The translations under genes were made by a program, and so were the position numbers. From Thermohalobaculum sp039033215 (lineage in GTDB: Bacteria; Pseudomonadota; Alphaproteobacteria; Rhodobacterales; Rhodobacteraceae): a stretch of 27,084 nt of DNA. Location of the stretch: contig JBCCDA010000059.1 in the NCBI GenBank assembly GCA_039033215.1, forward strand, positions 1 through 27,084, written 5' to 3'. Under the pieces are notes generated by a model. It ran no database searches. It had not been told where the DNA came from and saw only the letters and a list, made by a program, of their open reading frames with translations. Positions 7,801 to 15,573 of the stretch are shown here, piece by piece (within the stretch, counting starts at the first letter, position 1; the number at the start of each line of letters is the position of its first letter).

Positions 7801-9516
7801 ATGGCCACCATGTCCCGCGCCGACTACGCGGCAATGTTCGGCCCCACAACGGGTGACCTGGTGCGCCTGGGCGACACAGGTCTATGGGCGGAAATCGAGC
7901 ACGACTATGCCGTCTATGGCGAGGAATGCCTCCACGGCGGCGGCAAGACCTTGCGCGACGGAATGGGGCTGGTGGCAGGCGCCACGAGCGCCGAGGACGG
8001 CGTGTTGGACATGCTGATCTGCAACGTCGTGGTGATCGACGCAATGTGCGGCATCGTCAAAGGCGACATTGGCATCAGGGATGGCAAGATCGTCGGCATC
8101 GGTAAGGCGGGTAACCCTGACATGATGGACGGAGTCGACCCGCGCCTGATCGTGGGCGCTGCCACCACCGTGCGCGATGCCGAGGGGCTGATCGCCACGG
8201 CAGGTGCCATCGACGTTCATGTCCACTTCGACAGCGCGCAACTGGTAGATCATGCAATTTCCAGCGGGATCACGACGATGCTGGGCGGCTCGCTGGGGCC
8301 GATCACGGTGGGCATCGACTCCGGCGGCGCGTTCAACGTGGGCAAGATGCTGCAAGCCTCGGAACAGTGGCCGATGAACTTCGGATTTCTCGGCCGGGGC
8401 AACGCACACAAGCCGGACGCGATGGTCGAGCAGATCGAGGCTGGCTGCCTGGGCCTCAAGATCCACGAGGACTGGGGTGCCATGCCCGCTGCTATCGACT
8501 GCTGTCTGTCAGTGGCGGACCAGATGGATTTTCAGGTCCAGCTGCACACCGACACCCTGAACGAAAGCGGGTTCCTTGAAGAAACCCTCGAGGCAATCGG
8601 CGGCCGCGCCATCCACATGTACCACACCGAGGGCGCGGGCGGCGGTCATGCCCCGGACATCATCCGGGTGGCGGGGATTGCGAACTGCTTGCCGTCTTCG
8701 ACCAACCCGACGAACCCCTACACGGTGAACACGTTCGACGAGCACCTCGACATGACGATGGTGTGCCACCACCTGAACCCGGCAATCCCCGAGGACGTGG
8801 CCTTCGCCGAGAGCCGCATTCGCGCACAGACGATCGCGGCCGAGGATGTTCTGCACGACATGGGCGCGATCTCGATGCTGGGCTCGGACAGCCAGGGCAT
8901 GGGTCGCATCAACGAAGTGATCTGCCGGACCTGGCAATTGGCGTCCAAGATGAAGGAACAGCGTGGGCGCCTGCCGGAGGAGCCGACGGCCCGAGGCGAC
9001 AATGCGCGGATCAAGCGCTACATCGCCAAGTACACGATCAACGCAGCCAGATGCTTTGGCATCGAGCCCCATATCGGCAGCCTGGAAGATGGCAAGATGG
9101 CCGATATTGTTCTGTGGCGGCCCGGTTTCTTCGGCATCAAACCGGAACTGGTAGTCAAGGGCGGGTTCATCGCCTGGGGCGCCATGGGCGACAGTGCGGC
9201 CAGCCTGATGACCTGCGAGCCACTGATGCTGCGCCCGCAATGGGGTGCGTTCGGGCGGGCGGCGCCGGCGCTATCGGCATGTTTTGTGAACCCTGCCGCA
9301 ATCGACAGGGGCATCGCGACAACGCTGGATCTGAAGAAAGGGCTCTTGCCTGCCTCAGGCACCCGCGACTTGCGGAAGGGGGACATGCATCTGAACGATG
9401 CGTGCCCGGAAATCCGTGTCGACCCGGCCACTTTCGACGTCTTCGTCGACGGAGACCTCGCGACCTGCGACCCGGCCACGGAGCTGCCGCTGGCCCAGCG
9501 GTACATGCTGCGATGA
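7801..9516 (+). CDS. ureC: urease catalytic alpha subunit UreC (divergent)
   Basis: This 571-residue amidohydrolase hydrolyses urea to ammonia and carbamate at a dinuclear nickel site. By comparison with Klebsiella urease, the metal ligands are all present: His140 and His142 (HVHF), carbamylated Lys220 (GLKIHEDWG), His249 (HTDTLN), His275 (HTEGAGGGH) and Asp363 (SDSQ). The mobile-flap Cys322-His323 (MVCHHLNP) and His222 are also present. Between His142 and Lys220 the protein is three residues shorter than Klebsiella's, and the usual GGGTGP...TTCTPG loop reads GGSLGPITVGIDSGG. It is therefore a divergent but probably active urease. Its stop overlaps the ureG start (ATGA). Confidence 0.95.
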   Translation: MATMSRADYAAMFGPTTGDLVRLGDTGLWAEIEHDYAVYGEECLHGGGKTLRDGMGLVAGATSAEDGVLDMLICNVVVIDAMCGIVKGDIGIRDGKIVGIGKAGNPDMMDGVDPRLIVGAATTVRDAEGLIATAGAIDVHVHFDSAQLVDHAISSGITTMLGGSLGPITVGIDSGGAFNVGKMLQASEQWPMNFGFLGRGNAHKPDAMVEQIEAGCLGLKIHEDWGAMPAAIDCCLSVADQMDFQVQLHTDTLNESGFLEETLEAIGGRAIHMYHTEGAGGGHAPDIIRVAGIANCLPSSTNPTNPYTVNTFDEHLDMTMVCHHLNPAIPEDVAFAESRIRAQTIAAEDVLHDMGAISMLGSDSQGMGRINEVICRTWQLASKMKEQRGRLPEEPTARGDNARIKRYIAKYTINAARCFGIEPHIGSLEDGKMADIVLWRPGFFGIKPELVVKGGFIAWGAMGDSAASLMTCEPLMLRPQWGAFGRAAPALSACFVNPAAIDRGIATTLDLKKGLLPASGTRDLRKGDMHLNDACPEIRVDPATFDVFVDGDLATCDPATELPLAQRYMLR

Positions 9517-10181
9517 CCGACGCACGCCCCATCCAAGGCGGCACGCGCCAGTCCGCCGCGCGTGTCGGTATCGGGGGACCGGTCGGTTCCGGCAAGACCG
9601 CGCTGATCGAGGCGCTGATCCCTCTGCTGGATGGCGCGGGGGTGAACCTCGCCGTCGTCACCAATGATCTGGTGACACAAGAGGACGCCCGCCGGCTCCG
9701 AGCCGGCGGCCTGATTGCACCGGAACGCGTGTCCGCGGTCGAGGCCGGGGCCTGTCCCCACACGGTTATCCGCGAAGACCCCACGTTGAACATCGCCGCC
9801 GCCGATGACCTGGAGGCAGCCTTCCCCGGCCTGGATCTCATCTTGATCGAAAGCGGAGGCGACAATCTGGCATCCACGTTTTCGCTAGATCTCGTCGACT
9901 GGTGGATGTTCGTGATCGACGTTGCCCAAGGCGACGACATCCCGCGCAAGCGGGGGCCGGGGATCGTGCAGTCTGACCTCTTGGTGATCAACAAACTGGA
10001 TCTCGCGCCGCATGTCTGGGTTGATGCCGACGCCGTGCTGACCGAAGCCGCAGGCGTGCGCGGGGACCGACCGGTCATCGGGTGTCGCTGCAAGGGGGTC
10101 GAGGGCGATGACGGGATCGCGCAAATCGCCCAGCTGATGGGTGAGCAGGTACTGTTCCGCAGCCTCGAGCCCGCACCATGA
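9513..10181 (+). CDS. ureG: urease accessory GTPase UreG
   Basis: This 222-residue SIMIBI GTPase powers nickel insertion into apo-urease. The P-loop is GPVGSGKT (22-29), the metal-binding Cys-Pro-His motif is C81-P82-H83 within VEAGACPHTVIREDP, and ESGGDNL and the guanine-specificity motif NKLDLAP follow. The N-terminus before the P-loop lacks a long His-rich stretch. The ATG at 9513 overlaps the ureC stop in an ATGA junction, and upstream in-frame codons lie inside ureC, so this start is preferred. The order ureC-ureG-ureD is less common than ureDABCEFG. Confidence 0.94.
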   Translation: MTDARPIQGGTRQSAARVGIGGPVGSGKTALIEALIPLLDGAGVNLAVVTNDLVTQEDARRLRAGGLIAPERVSAVEAGACPHTVIREDPTLNIAAADDLEAAFPGLDLILIESGGDNLASTFSLDLVDWWMFVIDVAQGDDIPRKRGPGIVQSDLLVINKLDLAPHVWVDADAVLTEAAGVRGDRPVIGCRCKGVEGDDGIAQIAQLMGEQVLFRSLEPAP

Positions 10182-11026
10182 TCCCTCTGCGCGCGGGTCT
10201 GACGGGAACTCCGCTCGCGCGCGGCCGTCACGTACGGGCCGCGCTGGAGTTTCGCAGGGGTCCGGCAGGCACCTATCTTGCGCATCAGATCACGCCTCAT
10301 CCTTTCCACATCACCCGGCCCTTCCACATGTCGGACGATCCGGAGGGGATGGCGACGCTGTATCTTCAATCCTCGTCGGGGGGATTGTATGGCGACGATG
10401 AGCTGACGCTCGCCATCGCAGCAGACGCGGGCGCCGTGGCGCAGGTCACAACCCAAGCCTCGACTGTGGTGCACCATGCCCGCGGTGGCCAGACCCGAAC
10501 GAGGGTTGAGATCTCGGCCTCCGAAGGTGCGTTGATCGAATACCTGCCCGACCCGGCAATCCTGTTTGCAGGCGCGCGGCTGGATACTCGGCTCTCGCTG
10601 ACCCTGGCCGCAGGCGCGCGCGCGATCCTGTGCGATGCTGCACTTTGCCATGACCCGGACGGCGCAAATGCGCCGTTCGAGCGGCTGACCTCGGAAACCC
10701 GAATTGCTGGATCTGACGGGCCGCGTCTGATCGATCGGATCGACGTTGCGGGTGTGGACTGGGCCGCGCGTACCGGTGCCTGGCCCTGTCACGCCACGTT
10801 GATTGTCGCGGGCCCCGGCGCTGCCGATGCCGTCACCCCCATTCAACAGGCGTTGGGCCTGCGCCCGGACCTCTGGGCCGGTGTGTCTGCCTTCACCGAT
10901 CGGGAGATCACGCTTGCCCGGGTCCTCGCCCTGGATGGGGCCGCCCTCACGCGCGCGCTGCACCTCGGCTGGGCGGCTGCCCGAACGGCGCTCACCGGGA
11001 TCGCACCCCGCCGACGACAGAAATGA
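10178..11026 (+). CDS. ureD: urease accessory protein UreD (UreH)
   Basis: The 282-residue beta-rich protein carries the UreD signature YLQSSSGGLYGDDELTLAIAADAGAVAQVTTQASTVVHHA (about residues 66-105). It binds apo-urease directly and, with UreF and UreG, forms the platform that passes nickel to the active site. The C-terminal part has the typical AFTDREITLARVLALDG segment. Its ATG overlaps the ureG stop (ATGA), and the next small gene starts 14 nt downstream. With this gene the accessory set UreDEFG is complete, so no host factor outside the window is obviously missing except a nickel transporter. Confidence 0.92.
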   Translation: MIPLRAGLTGTPLARGRHVRAALEFRRGPAGTYLAHQITPHPFHITRPFHMSDDPEGMATLYLQSSSGGLYGDDELTLAIAADAGAVAQVTTQASTVVHHARGGQTRTRVEISASEGALIEYLPDPAILFAGARLDTRLSLTLAAGARAILCDAALCHDPDGANAPFERLTSETRIAGSDGPRLIDRIDVAGVDWAARTGAWPCHATLIVAGPGAADAVTPIQQALGLRPDLWAGVSAFTDREITLARVLALDGAALTRALHLGWAAARTALTGIAPRRRQK

Positions 11027-11040
11027 CAGAGGAGAGACCG

Positions 11041-11223
11041 ATGCCGAACAAACTGACCACGACCGTTTTGTTGACCGCAGCTTTCGCCACTCCGGCGGCG
11101 GCGCACTTGGCAGGGGACGAGGGCCACAACGCCGCGCACGGGCTCACCTTGGGTCTGGTTGCCCTTGCCGTGCTGGCCCTTGGCGCTGCCGCATATCGCA
11201 TCGCCCGTCGCACCCGGCGCTAA
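11041..11223 (+). CDS. small His-containing membrane protein of unknown function
   Basis: A 60-residue product that I do not recognise. It begins with a signal-like segment (residues 1-21, ending in PAAA). A short extracytoplasmic stretch with His22, His29 and His33 follows (HLAGDEGHNAAH), then one strong membrane segment (about 35-53) and a basic tail RIARRTRR. GAGGAG lies just before the ATG, and the gene sits 14 nt after ureD and 27 nt before amiE, so it is probably expressed. The histidines could bind nickel. The start loosely resembles HupE/UreJ nickel-associated membrane proteins, but it is far too short for those. A role in nickel or ammonium handling is only inference. Confidence 0.65.
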   Translation: MPNKLTTTVLLTAAFATPAAAHLAGDEGHNAAHGLTLGLVALAVLALGAAAYRIARRTRR

Positions 11224-11250
11224 GCCCCCAAACCCTCGAAAGGATACGAC

Positions 11251-12291
11251 ATGTTCCACGGAGACATTACCAGCAGCAACGACACCGTCGGCGTCGCCGT
11301 CGTCAACTACAAGATGCCGCGCCTGCACACCCGCGACGAGGTGTTGGAGAACGCCAAGAAGATCGGCGAGATGATCAAGGGCATGAAGGTCGGTCTCCCG
11401 GGCATGGATCTGGTTATCTTCCCGGAGTACTCGACCCACGGGATCATGTACGACGAGAAAGAGATGTACGAGACGGCCTCGGCCTGCCCGGGCGACGAGA
11501 CCGATATCTTCGCCGAAGCCTGCCGGTCCGCCAATGTCTGGGGCGTGTTCTCGCTGACCGGTGAGCGGCACGAGGACCATCCGAACAAGGCTCCCTACAA
11601 CACCCTGATCCTGATGAACAACAAGGGCGAAATCGTCCAGAAATACCGAAAGATCATGCCGTGGGTGCCCATCGAAGGCTGGTACCCCGGCAATTGCACC
11701 TATGTGTCCGAAGGACCCAAGGGCATGAAGATGAGCCTGATCATCTGCGATGACGGCAACTACCCGGAGATCTGGCGCGACTGTGCCATGAAGGGGGCCG
11801 AGCTGATTATCCGCTGTCAGGGGTATATGTACCCCGCCAAGGAACAGCAGGTGATCATGTCGAAGTCCATGGCCTGGGCGAACAACTGCTATGTCGCCGT
11901 GGCCAATGCGGCGGGTTTTGACGGGGTCTATTCCTATTTCGGCCACTCTGCCCTGATCGGCTTTGACGGGCGGACGTTGGGCGAGTGCGGCGAAGAGGAG
12001 ATGGGCATTCAGTATGCACAGATGTCTGTCTCGGCCATTCGCGACGCGCGTCGGAATGGCCAGAGCCAGAACCACCTCTTCAAGCTGTTGCACCGTGGCT
12101 ATACCGGCATGATCAACTCGGACGAAGGCGACCAAGGCGTGGCCGCCTGCCCGTATGACTTCTACACTAAATGGGCGACCGATCCCGAGGGCACACGCGA
12201 GATGGTCGAGGCGTTGACCCGCCCCACGGTCGGGACCGACGAATGCCCGATGGAGGGCATCCCGAACCAGCAGACCGCTGCCCACCGCTGA
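11251..12291 (+). CDS. amiE: aliphatic amidase AmiE
   Basis: This 346-residue nitrilase-superfamily enzyme hydrolyses short-chain amides to the carboxylate and ammonia in the cytoplasm. It follows the Pseudomonas AmiE sequence closely from MFHGDITSSNDTVGVAVVNYK onwards. The catalytic triad is present at the canonical positions: Glu59 (FPEY), Lys134 (QKYRK) and Cys166 (IICDDGNYPEI). Length and N-terminus match aliphatic amidase rather than formamidase AmiF (about 334 aa). It has an AAAGGA ribosome binding site and follows the urease genes, although in Pseudomonas amiE is the first gene of the ami operon. Expression is presumably amide-induced through the AmiC/AmiR leader 10 kb upstream. Confidence 0.97.
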   Translation: MFHGDITSSNDTVGVAVVNYKMPRLHTRDEVLENAKKIGEMIKGMKVGLPGMDLVIFPEYSTHGIMYDEKEMYETASACPGDETDIFAEACRSANVWGVFSLTGERHEDHPNKAPYNTLILMNNKGEIVQKYRKIMPWVPIEGWYPGNCTYVSEGPKGMKMSLIICDDGNYPEIWRDCAMKGAELIIRCQGYMYPAKEQQVIMSKSMAWANNCYVAVANAAGFDGVYSYFGHSALIGFDGRTLGECGEEEMGIQYAQMSVSAIRDARRNGQSQNHLFKLLHRGYTGMINSDEGDQGVAACPYDFYTKWATDPEGTREMVEALTRPTVGTDECPMEGIPNQQTAAHR

Positions 12292-12315
12292 CAGGTCGCA
12301 CAAACGGGGCTGGCG

Positions 12316-12341
12316 GGGCGGGGGAGTTGCATCCCCGGCCC
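12316..12341 (+). other. GC-rich stem-loop between amiE and the AAA+ gene
   Basis: GGGGA (12321-12325) pairs with TCCCC (12332-12336). After one G-G mismatch, GGGC pairs with GCCC outside it. No T-run follows, so it is more likely an RNA processing or stability element, or a partial attenuator, than a terminator. It would allow amiE and the AAA+ gene to be expressed at different levels. Confidence 0.45.
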
Positions 12342-12356
12342 GCAAAGGAGGCGTCC

Positions 12357-13154
12357 ATGGACCTCGATCAATACCGCATCGCGGACGAGCCTCGCTATCA
12401 CAGCACCGGGCGCGAGGTCGCGCAGTTCCGCGCGGCCTATGCCGCCCGTTTGCCGGTAATGCTCAAAGGCCCGACTGGCTGCGGTAAAACACGGTTTATC
12501 GAGCATATGGCCTGGGCGCTGGAGCGCCCTCTCGTGACCGTGTCGTGTCACGAAGACATGACGGCGTCGGATCTGGTAGGTCGTTATCTGCTGGATCCCT
12601 CCGGCACGGTCTGGGCCGATGGCCCGCTGACCTTGGCGGTGCGCCACGGCGGGATCTGTTATCTGGATGAAATCGTCGAGGCGCGCCAGGATACCACCGT
12701 CGTGATCCACGCGCTGACCGATGACCGGCGGATCCTGCCGCTGGAGAAAAAGGGCGAACTGGTCCGCGCCCATCCCGATTTCCAATTGGTCGTGTCCTAC
12801 AACCCGGGCTACCAATCCGTTCTGAAAGACCTCAAGGAAAGCACCAAGCAGCGGTTTTGTGCGTTGGACTTCGGATATCCCGATCCGGCGATCGAGACCG
12901 AGATCGTGGCCGCCGAGGCCCGCATCGACGCCCCTGTGGCGCACAAGTTGGTGCAGATCGCCGCCCGCTCGCGCAATCTGCGGGGGCAGGGGCTGAACGA
13001 AGGGGCCTCAACCCGAATGCTGATCCATGCAGGCGCCCTGGTACGCGAAGGCGTGCCGCTGGCCGAGGCCTGCGACCTGGCCCTGATCCTGCCGATTACC
13101 GACGACCCGGACATGCGCGACGCCCTGGCCAACGCCGTCGCCGCCTGCGGCTGA
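12357..13154 (+). CDS. MoxR-family AAA+ ATPase, CbbQ/NorQ type
   Basis: This 265-residue AAA+ protein has Walker A GPTGCGKT (38-45), followed by VTVSCHEDMTASDLVGRYLL, Walker B GICYLDEIVEA (Asp104-Glu105) and the sensor region FQLVVSYNPGYQ. Size and motifs match CbbQ/NorQ/NirQ proteins, which work with a VWA partner (CbbO/NorD) to remodel or activate metal enzymes such as Rubisco and nitric oxide reductase. AAAGGAGG precedes the ATG. The VWA partner starts 4 nt downstream, and no Rubisco or NO reductase gene is present. In this operon the likely client is the urease or amidase. Pseudomonas amiB also encodes an ATP-binding chaperone-like protein, but orthology cannot be judged here. Confidence 0.9.
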   Translation: MDLDQYRIADEPRYHSTGREVAQFRAAYAARLPVMLKGPTGCGKTRFIEHMAWALERPLVTVSCHEDMTASDLVGRYLLDPSGTVWADGPLTLAVRHGGICYLDEIVEARQDTTVVIHALTDDRRILPLEKKGELVRAHPDFQLVVSYNPGYQSVLKDLKESTKQRFCALDFGYPDPAIETEIVAAEARIDAPVAHKLVQIAARSRNLRGQGLNEGASTRMLIHAGALVREGVPLAEACDLALILPITDDPDMRDALANAVAACG

Positions 13155-13158
13155 CCCG

Positions 13159-15408
13159 GTGAGCGCCTCGCGTGGGTTCATCCGTCTGGCGGGCGATGCG
13201 GCCGAGACCGAACCGCAGGAGGTCCGCGACGCCTTTCCCGGCGAGTGGTTGGCTCCCTGGCTGCGCGCTCGGCGCAAGATCGAAGGTGCGGGCTATGGCA
13301 CGTCACTGGACATTGCCTTTCGCAACGCTGGTCCCCCCGTGGCGCGTTGCGTCGGGGCAGAGCCTGCGGTGGATATGGCTGACTACCTCTCGGCCATCAC
13401 CATCAAATCCGGCACGCGGGCGGGTGAGTTGTTCTGCATCGCCGCGCCGTTGGTCGCCGCACGGCTGAGCGATGGGCCGAGGTTCCGCTCATGGATGAGC
13501 CTGATGCAGCGCTTCGCTGCCATGGCGCCGGAATCCACCCAACCGGTGCTGGAGCGGATCGAGGTCCTGCTGGCAGGTCTGAACCTCTCGGGTTTCGAAG
13601 CCTGGCTCTTGGGCGGCGTCCGCCTCGCGGGTCCCGACAAGGACAGGCGTTTGGCCTTTTTCCGCATGGAATCCCCGGATGCCGAACGCCTGTTCGATCG
13701 AGAATCCGGTATCACCGGGTTCTTCGATGTCGAAAAGCGGATGCGCGCTTACATGACCGCGCTATGGGGCGTGCGACCGCCGATCCGGCCTGCGCCGCCT
13801 GATCGCCATGACGGAGCGCGTCGACGGGCGAGTTTCGGCGATGGCATGATCCGGATGCCCGCGCGGTTTCCTGGCTTTCAGGGGGAGCAGGCGCTGGCAC
13901 TCTACCGTGCATCGCTTGCCCATATCGGCGCACATATGCGCCATTCAGGTCCACGGTTTCCCATCGGCAAACTAAGACCCATCCAGACCGCTGTCGTGTC
14001 GCTGATCGAGGACGCGCGCGTCGAGGCCTTGGCCATGCGCGCGATGCCGGGCCTGGCTCGGCTGTGGATACCCTTTCACATCGCCGAGGCATCGGGCGCC
14101 ATGACAGCCCCCAGCCTCTTTGCCCGCCTGTCGCGCGCGCTGATCGACCCGGATTTCCAGGACATCGACGGTTGGGTTCGCAAGGGCCGCGACATGTTCC
14201 ACGCAGCGCGCGATCGCTGGGATGACCCCGCCATCAGCCGATCGATCGGCAACCTGTTGGGCAACGACCTGGGGCAGATGCGGGTGCAGTTCAACGCCAA
14301 GACCTATGCGCCACAACCGCCCTACCGTGATGACAATGCCGGGCTTTGGGCTTTTGACGACGACACATCACCCGAAGATGCGGAGGCGGTTGTGGTCGAA
14401 AGCGTGCGCCTGCGCGAGCAGCAGACCGACAGCCCTGATCGGCAACGCGAGGGCAATCACGCGCCTCGGACGCAGCGGGCCCGGTCCAGCCCCGCCGAAA
14501 CCGCGGACGACGGCATGCCTGTCGCGTCCTATCCGGAGTACGATTATCAGGCAGCGCGGGAACGCCCGGATTGGACCACGGTGATCGAGCACCCGGCCCG
14601 CCTGGGCGACCCGCGGTTTGCCGCAGATGTTCTGGACCGCCACGCCGGGCTGGCTGCACGCATCGCAGCTCTGGTTCGCGCCGCCCGGGTGGGGCGCCCG
14701 CAACGACAGCGCCGTCAGGTTGACGGAGAGACGCTGGATCTGGACGCTTGCATCGACGTGCTGGCCGCGCTGCGGAGCGGGGCGTTGCCCGACCAAAGGG
14801 TCTATCAGATCATGGCTCGCCGCACGCGCGATCTGGCGGTGAGTGTATTGCTCGATATCTCGCAATCGAGCGCTGATCCGGCCCCCGGTGGCGTCACGGT
14901 GCTGGACCTGGAACGCGACGCAGTGCTGTTGTTGTCCGAGGCGATGCACGGCATGGGCGACCCGTTTTCCATCGCGGCCTTCAACTCGAACGGGCGCGAG
15001 GATGTGCGCTATACCCGGCTCAAGGACTTCGACGCTCCCCCGTCGCAGGAGGTCGGCGCGGCACTGGCCGGTCTGGCGCCCGGCTATTCGACCCGTCTCG
15101 GCGCGGCACTGCGCCATGCTGCCGTGGACCTGAGCTGCCAGCCAAGTTTCCGGCGGCTGATCCTGCTGGTGACCGATGGCCAGCCGTCGGATATTGACTG
15201 CCCGGACCCGGACTATCTGGTCCACGATGCAAAGCGCGCAATACAAGCGATCGGCAGGCAGGGCATGGACGTGTTCGCCATCAGCCTCGGTGGCAGTAAC
15301 GCAGAGCAACTCACGCGGGTCTTCGGCATCAACGGGTTCGCGCAAGTCACACGTATCAAAACTCTGCCCGAGAAGCTGACTGCGATCTTTTTCCGTTTGG
15401 CCAGATGA
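13159..15408 (+). CDS. CbbO/NorD-type VWA-domain protein, partner of the AAA+ ATPase
   Basis: A 749-residue protein with no signal peptide or membrane segment, so probably cytoplasmic. A C-terminal VWA domain (about 555-749) has the MIDAS motif DISQSS starting at Asp566 and the later LVTDGQPSDID segment. The N-terminal 550 residues resemble the long adaptor part of CbbO, whose length (about 770 aa) this matches better than NorD. A charged, low-complexity linker lies around residues 400-460. The GTG at 13159 is 4 nt after the ATPase stop, as expected for a coupled pair. Such pairs form a hexameric ATPase plus a VWA adaptor that recognises the client. The client here is unknown. Confidence 0.87.
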   Translation: MSASRGFIRLAGDAAETEPQEVRDAFPGEWLAPWLRARRKIEGAGYGTSLDIAFRNAGPPVARCVGAEPAVDMADYLSAITIKSGTRAGELFCIAAPLVAARLSDGPRFRSWMSLMQRFAAMAPESTQPVLERIEVLLAGLNLSGFEAWLLGGVRLAGPDKDRRLAFFRMESPDAERLFDRESGITGFFDVEKRMRAYMTALWGVRPPIRPAPPDRHDGARRRASFGDGMIRMPARFPGFQGEQALALYRASLAHIGAHMRHSGPRFPIGKLRPIQTAVVSLIEDARVEALAMRAMPGLARLWIPFHIAEASGAMTAPSLFARLSRALIDPDFQDIDGWVRKGRDMFHAARDRWDDPAISRSIGNLLGNDLGQMRVQFNAKTYAPQPPYRDDNAGLWAFDDDTSPEDAEAVVVESVRLREQQTDSPDRQREGNHAPRTQRARSSPAETADDGMPVASYPEYDYQAARERPDWTTVIEHPARLGDPRFAADVLDRHAGLAARIAALVRAARVGRPQRQRRQVDGETLDLDACIDVLAALRSGALPDQRVYQIMARRTRDLAVSVLLDISQSSADPAPGGVTVLDLERDAVLLLSEAMHGMGDPFSIAAFNSNGREDVRYTRLKDFDAPPSQEVGAALAGLAPGYSTRLGAALRHAAVDLSCQPSFRRLILLVTDGQPSDIDCPDPDYLVHDAKRAIQAIGRQGMDVFAISLGGSNAEQLTRVFGINGFAQVTRIKTLPEKLTAIFFRLAR
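15396..15408 (+). repeat. 13-bp direct repeat, copy 1
   Basis: TTTGGCCAGATGA, spanning the end and stop codon of the VWA gene. An identical copy starts exactly 120 bp further on at 15516. See the junction finding. Confidence 0.7.
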
Positions 15409-15539
15409 CGCGGCTCTGTTTCGTGCTGTTAGCACTTGGCGCGGTATCCGTGCCCCGCGCCGGCGCATCGGCCACTCGGTCAGTTGGTGCAACCTTGGCG
15501 ACCTCACAAGGTACTTTTGGCCAGATGAAGGAGGTCTAG
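15405..15539 (+). CDS. truncated-looking secreted mini-ORF
   Basis: A 44-codon frame whose ATG overlaps the stop of the VWA gene. It begins MTRLCFVLLALGAVSVPRAGA, a plausible signal peptide, and then ends after only about 23 more residues. This looks like the beginning of an exported protein whose body has been lost, or a fortuitous frame. The 13-bp repeat lies at both ends and in the same reading frame. I do not recognise the product and expression is uncertain. Confidence 0.35.
   Translation: MTRLCFVLLALGAVSVPRAGASATRSVGATLATSQGTFGQMKEV
15516..15528 (+). repeat. 13-bp direct repeat, copy 2
   Basis: TTTGGCCAGATGA, identical to 15396-15408. It runs directly into the Shine-Dalgarno-like AAGGAGGT at 15528-15535, behind which no start codon occurs at usable spacing. 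Confidence 0.7.
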
Positions 15540-15573
15540 CGCTCGGGCCCGGTTGCAGTGGGTTGGCGTGACC

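Noticed and set aside
9167..10963. 598-codon open frame on the - strand opposite ureC-ureG-ureD
   Set aside because: Antisense to three recognised urease genes; a high-GC shadow frame.
10843..12345. 500-codon open frame on the - strand opposite amiE
   Set aside because: Antisense to an unmistakable amidase with an intact catalytic triad.
15540..15573. Bidirectional terminator between the converging operons
   Set aside because: No stem with adequate pairing and no T-run on either strand could be found.
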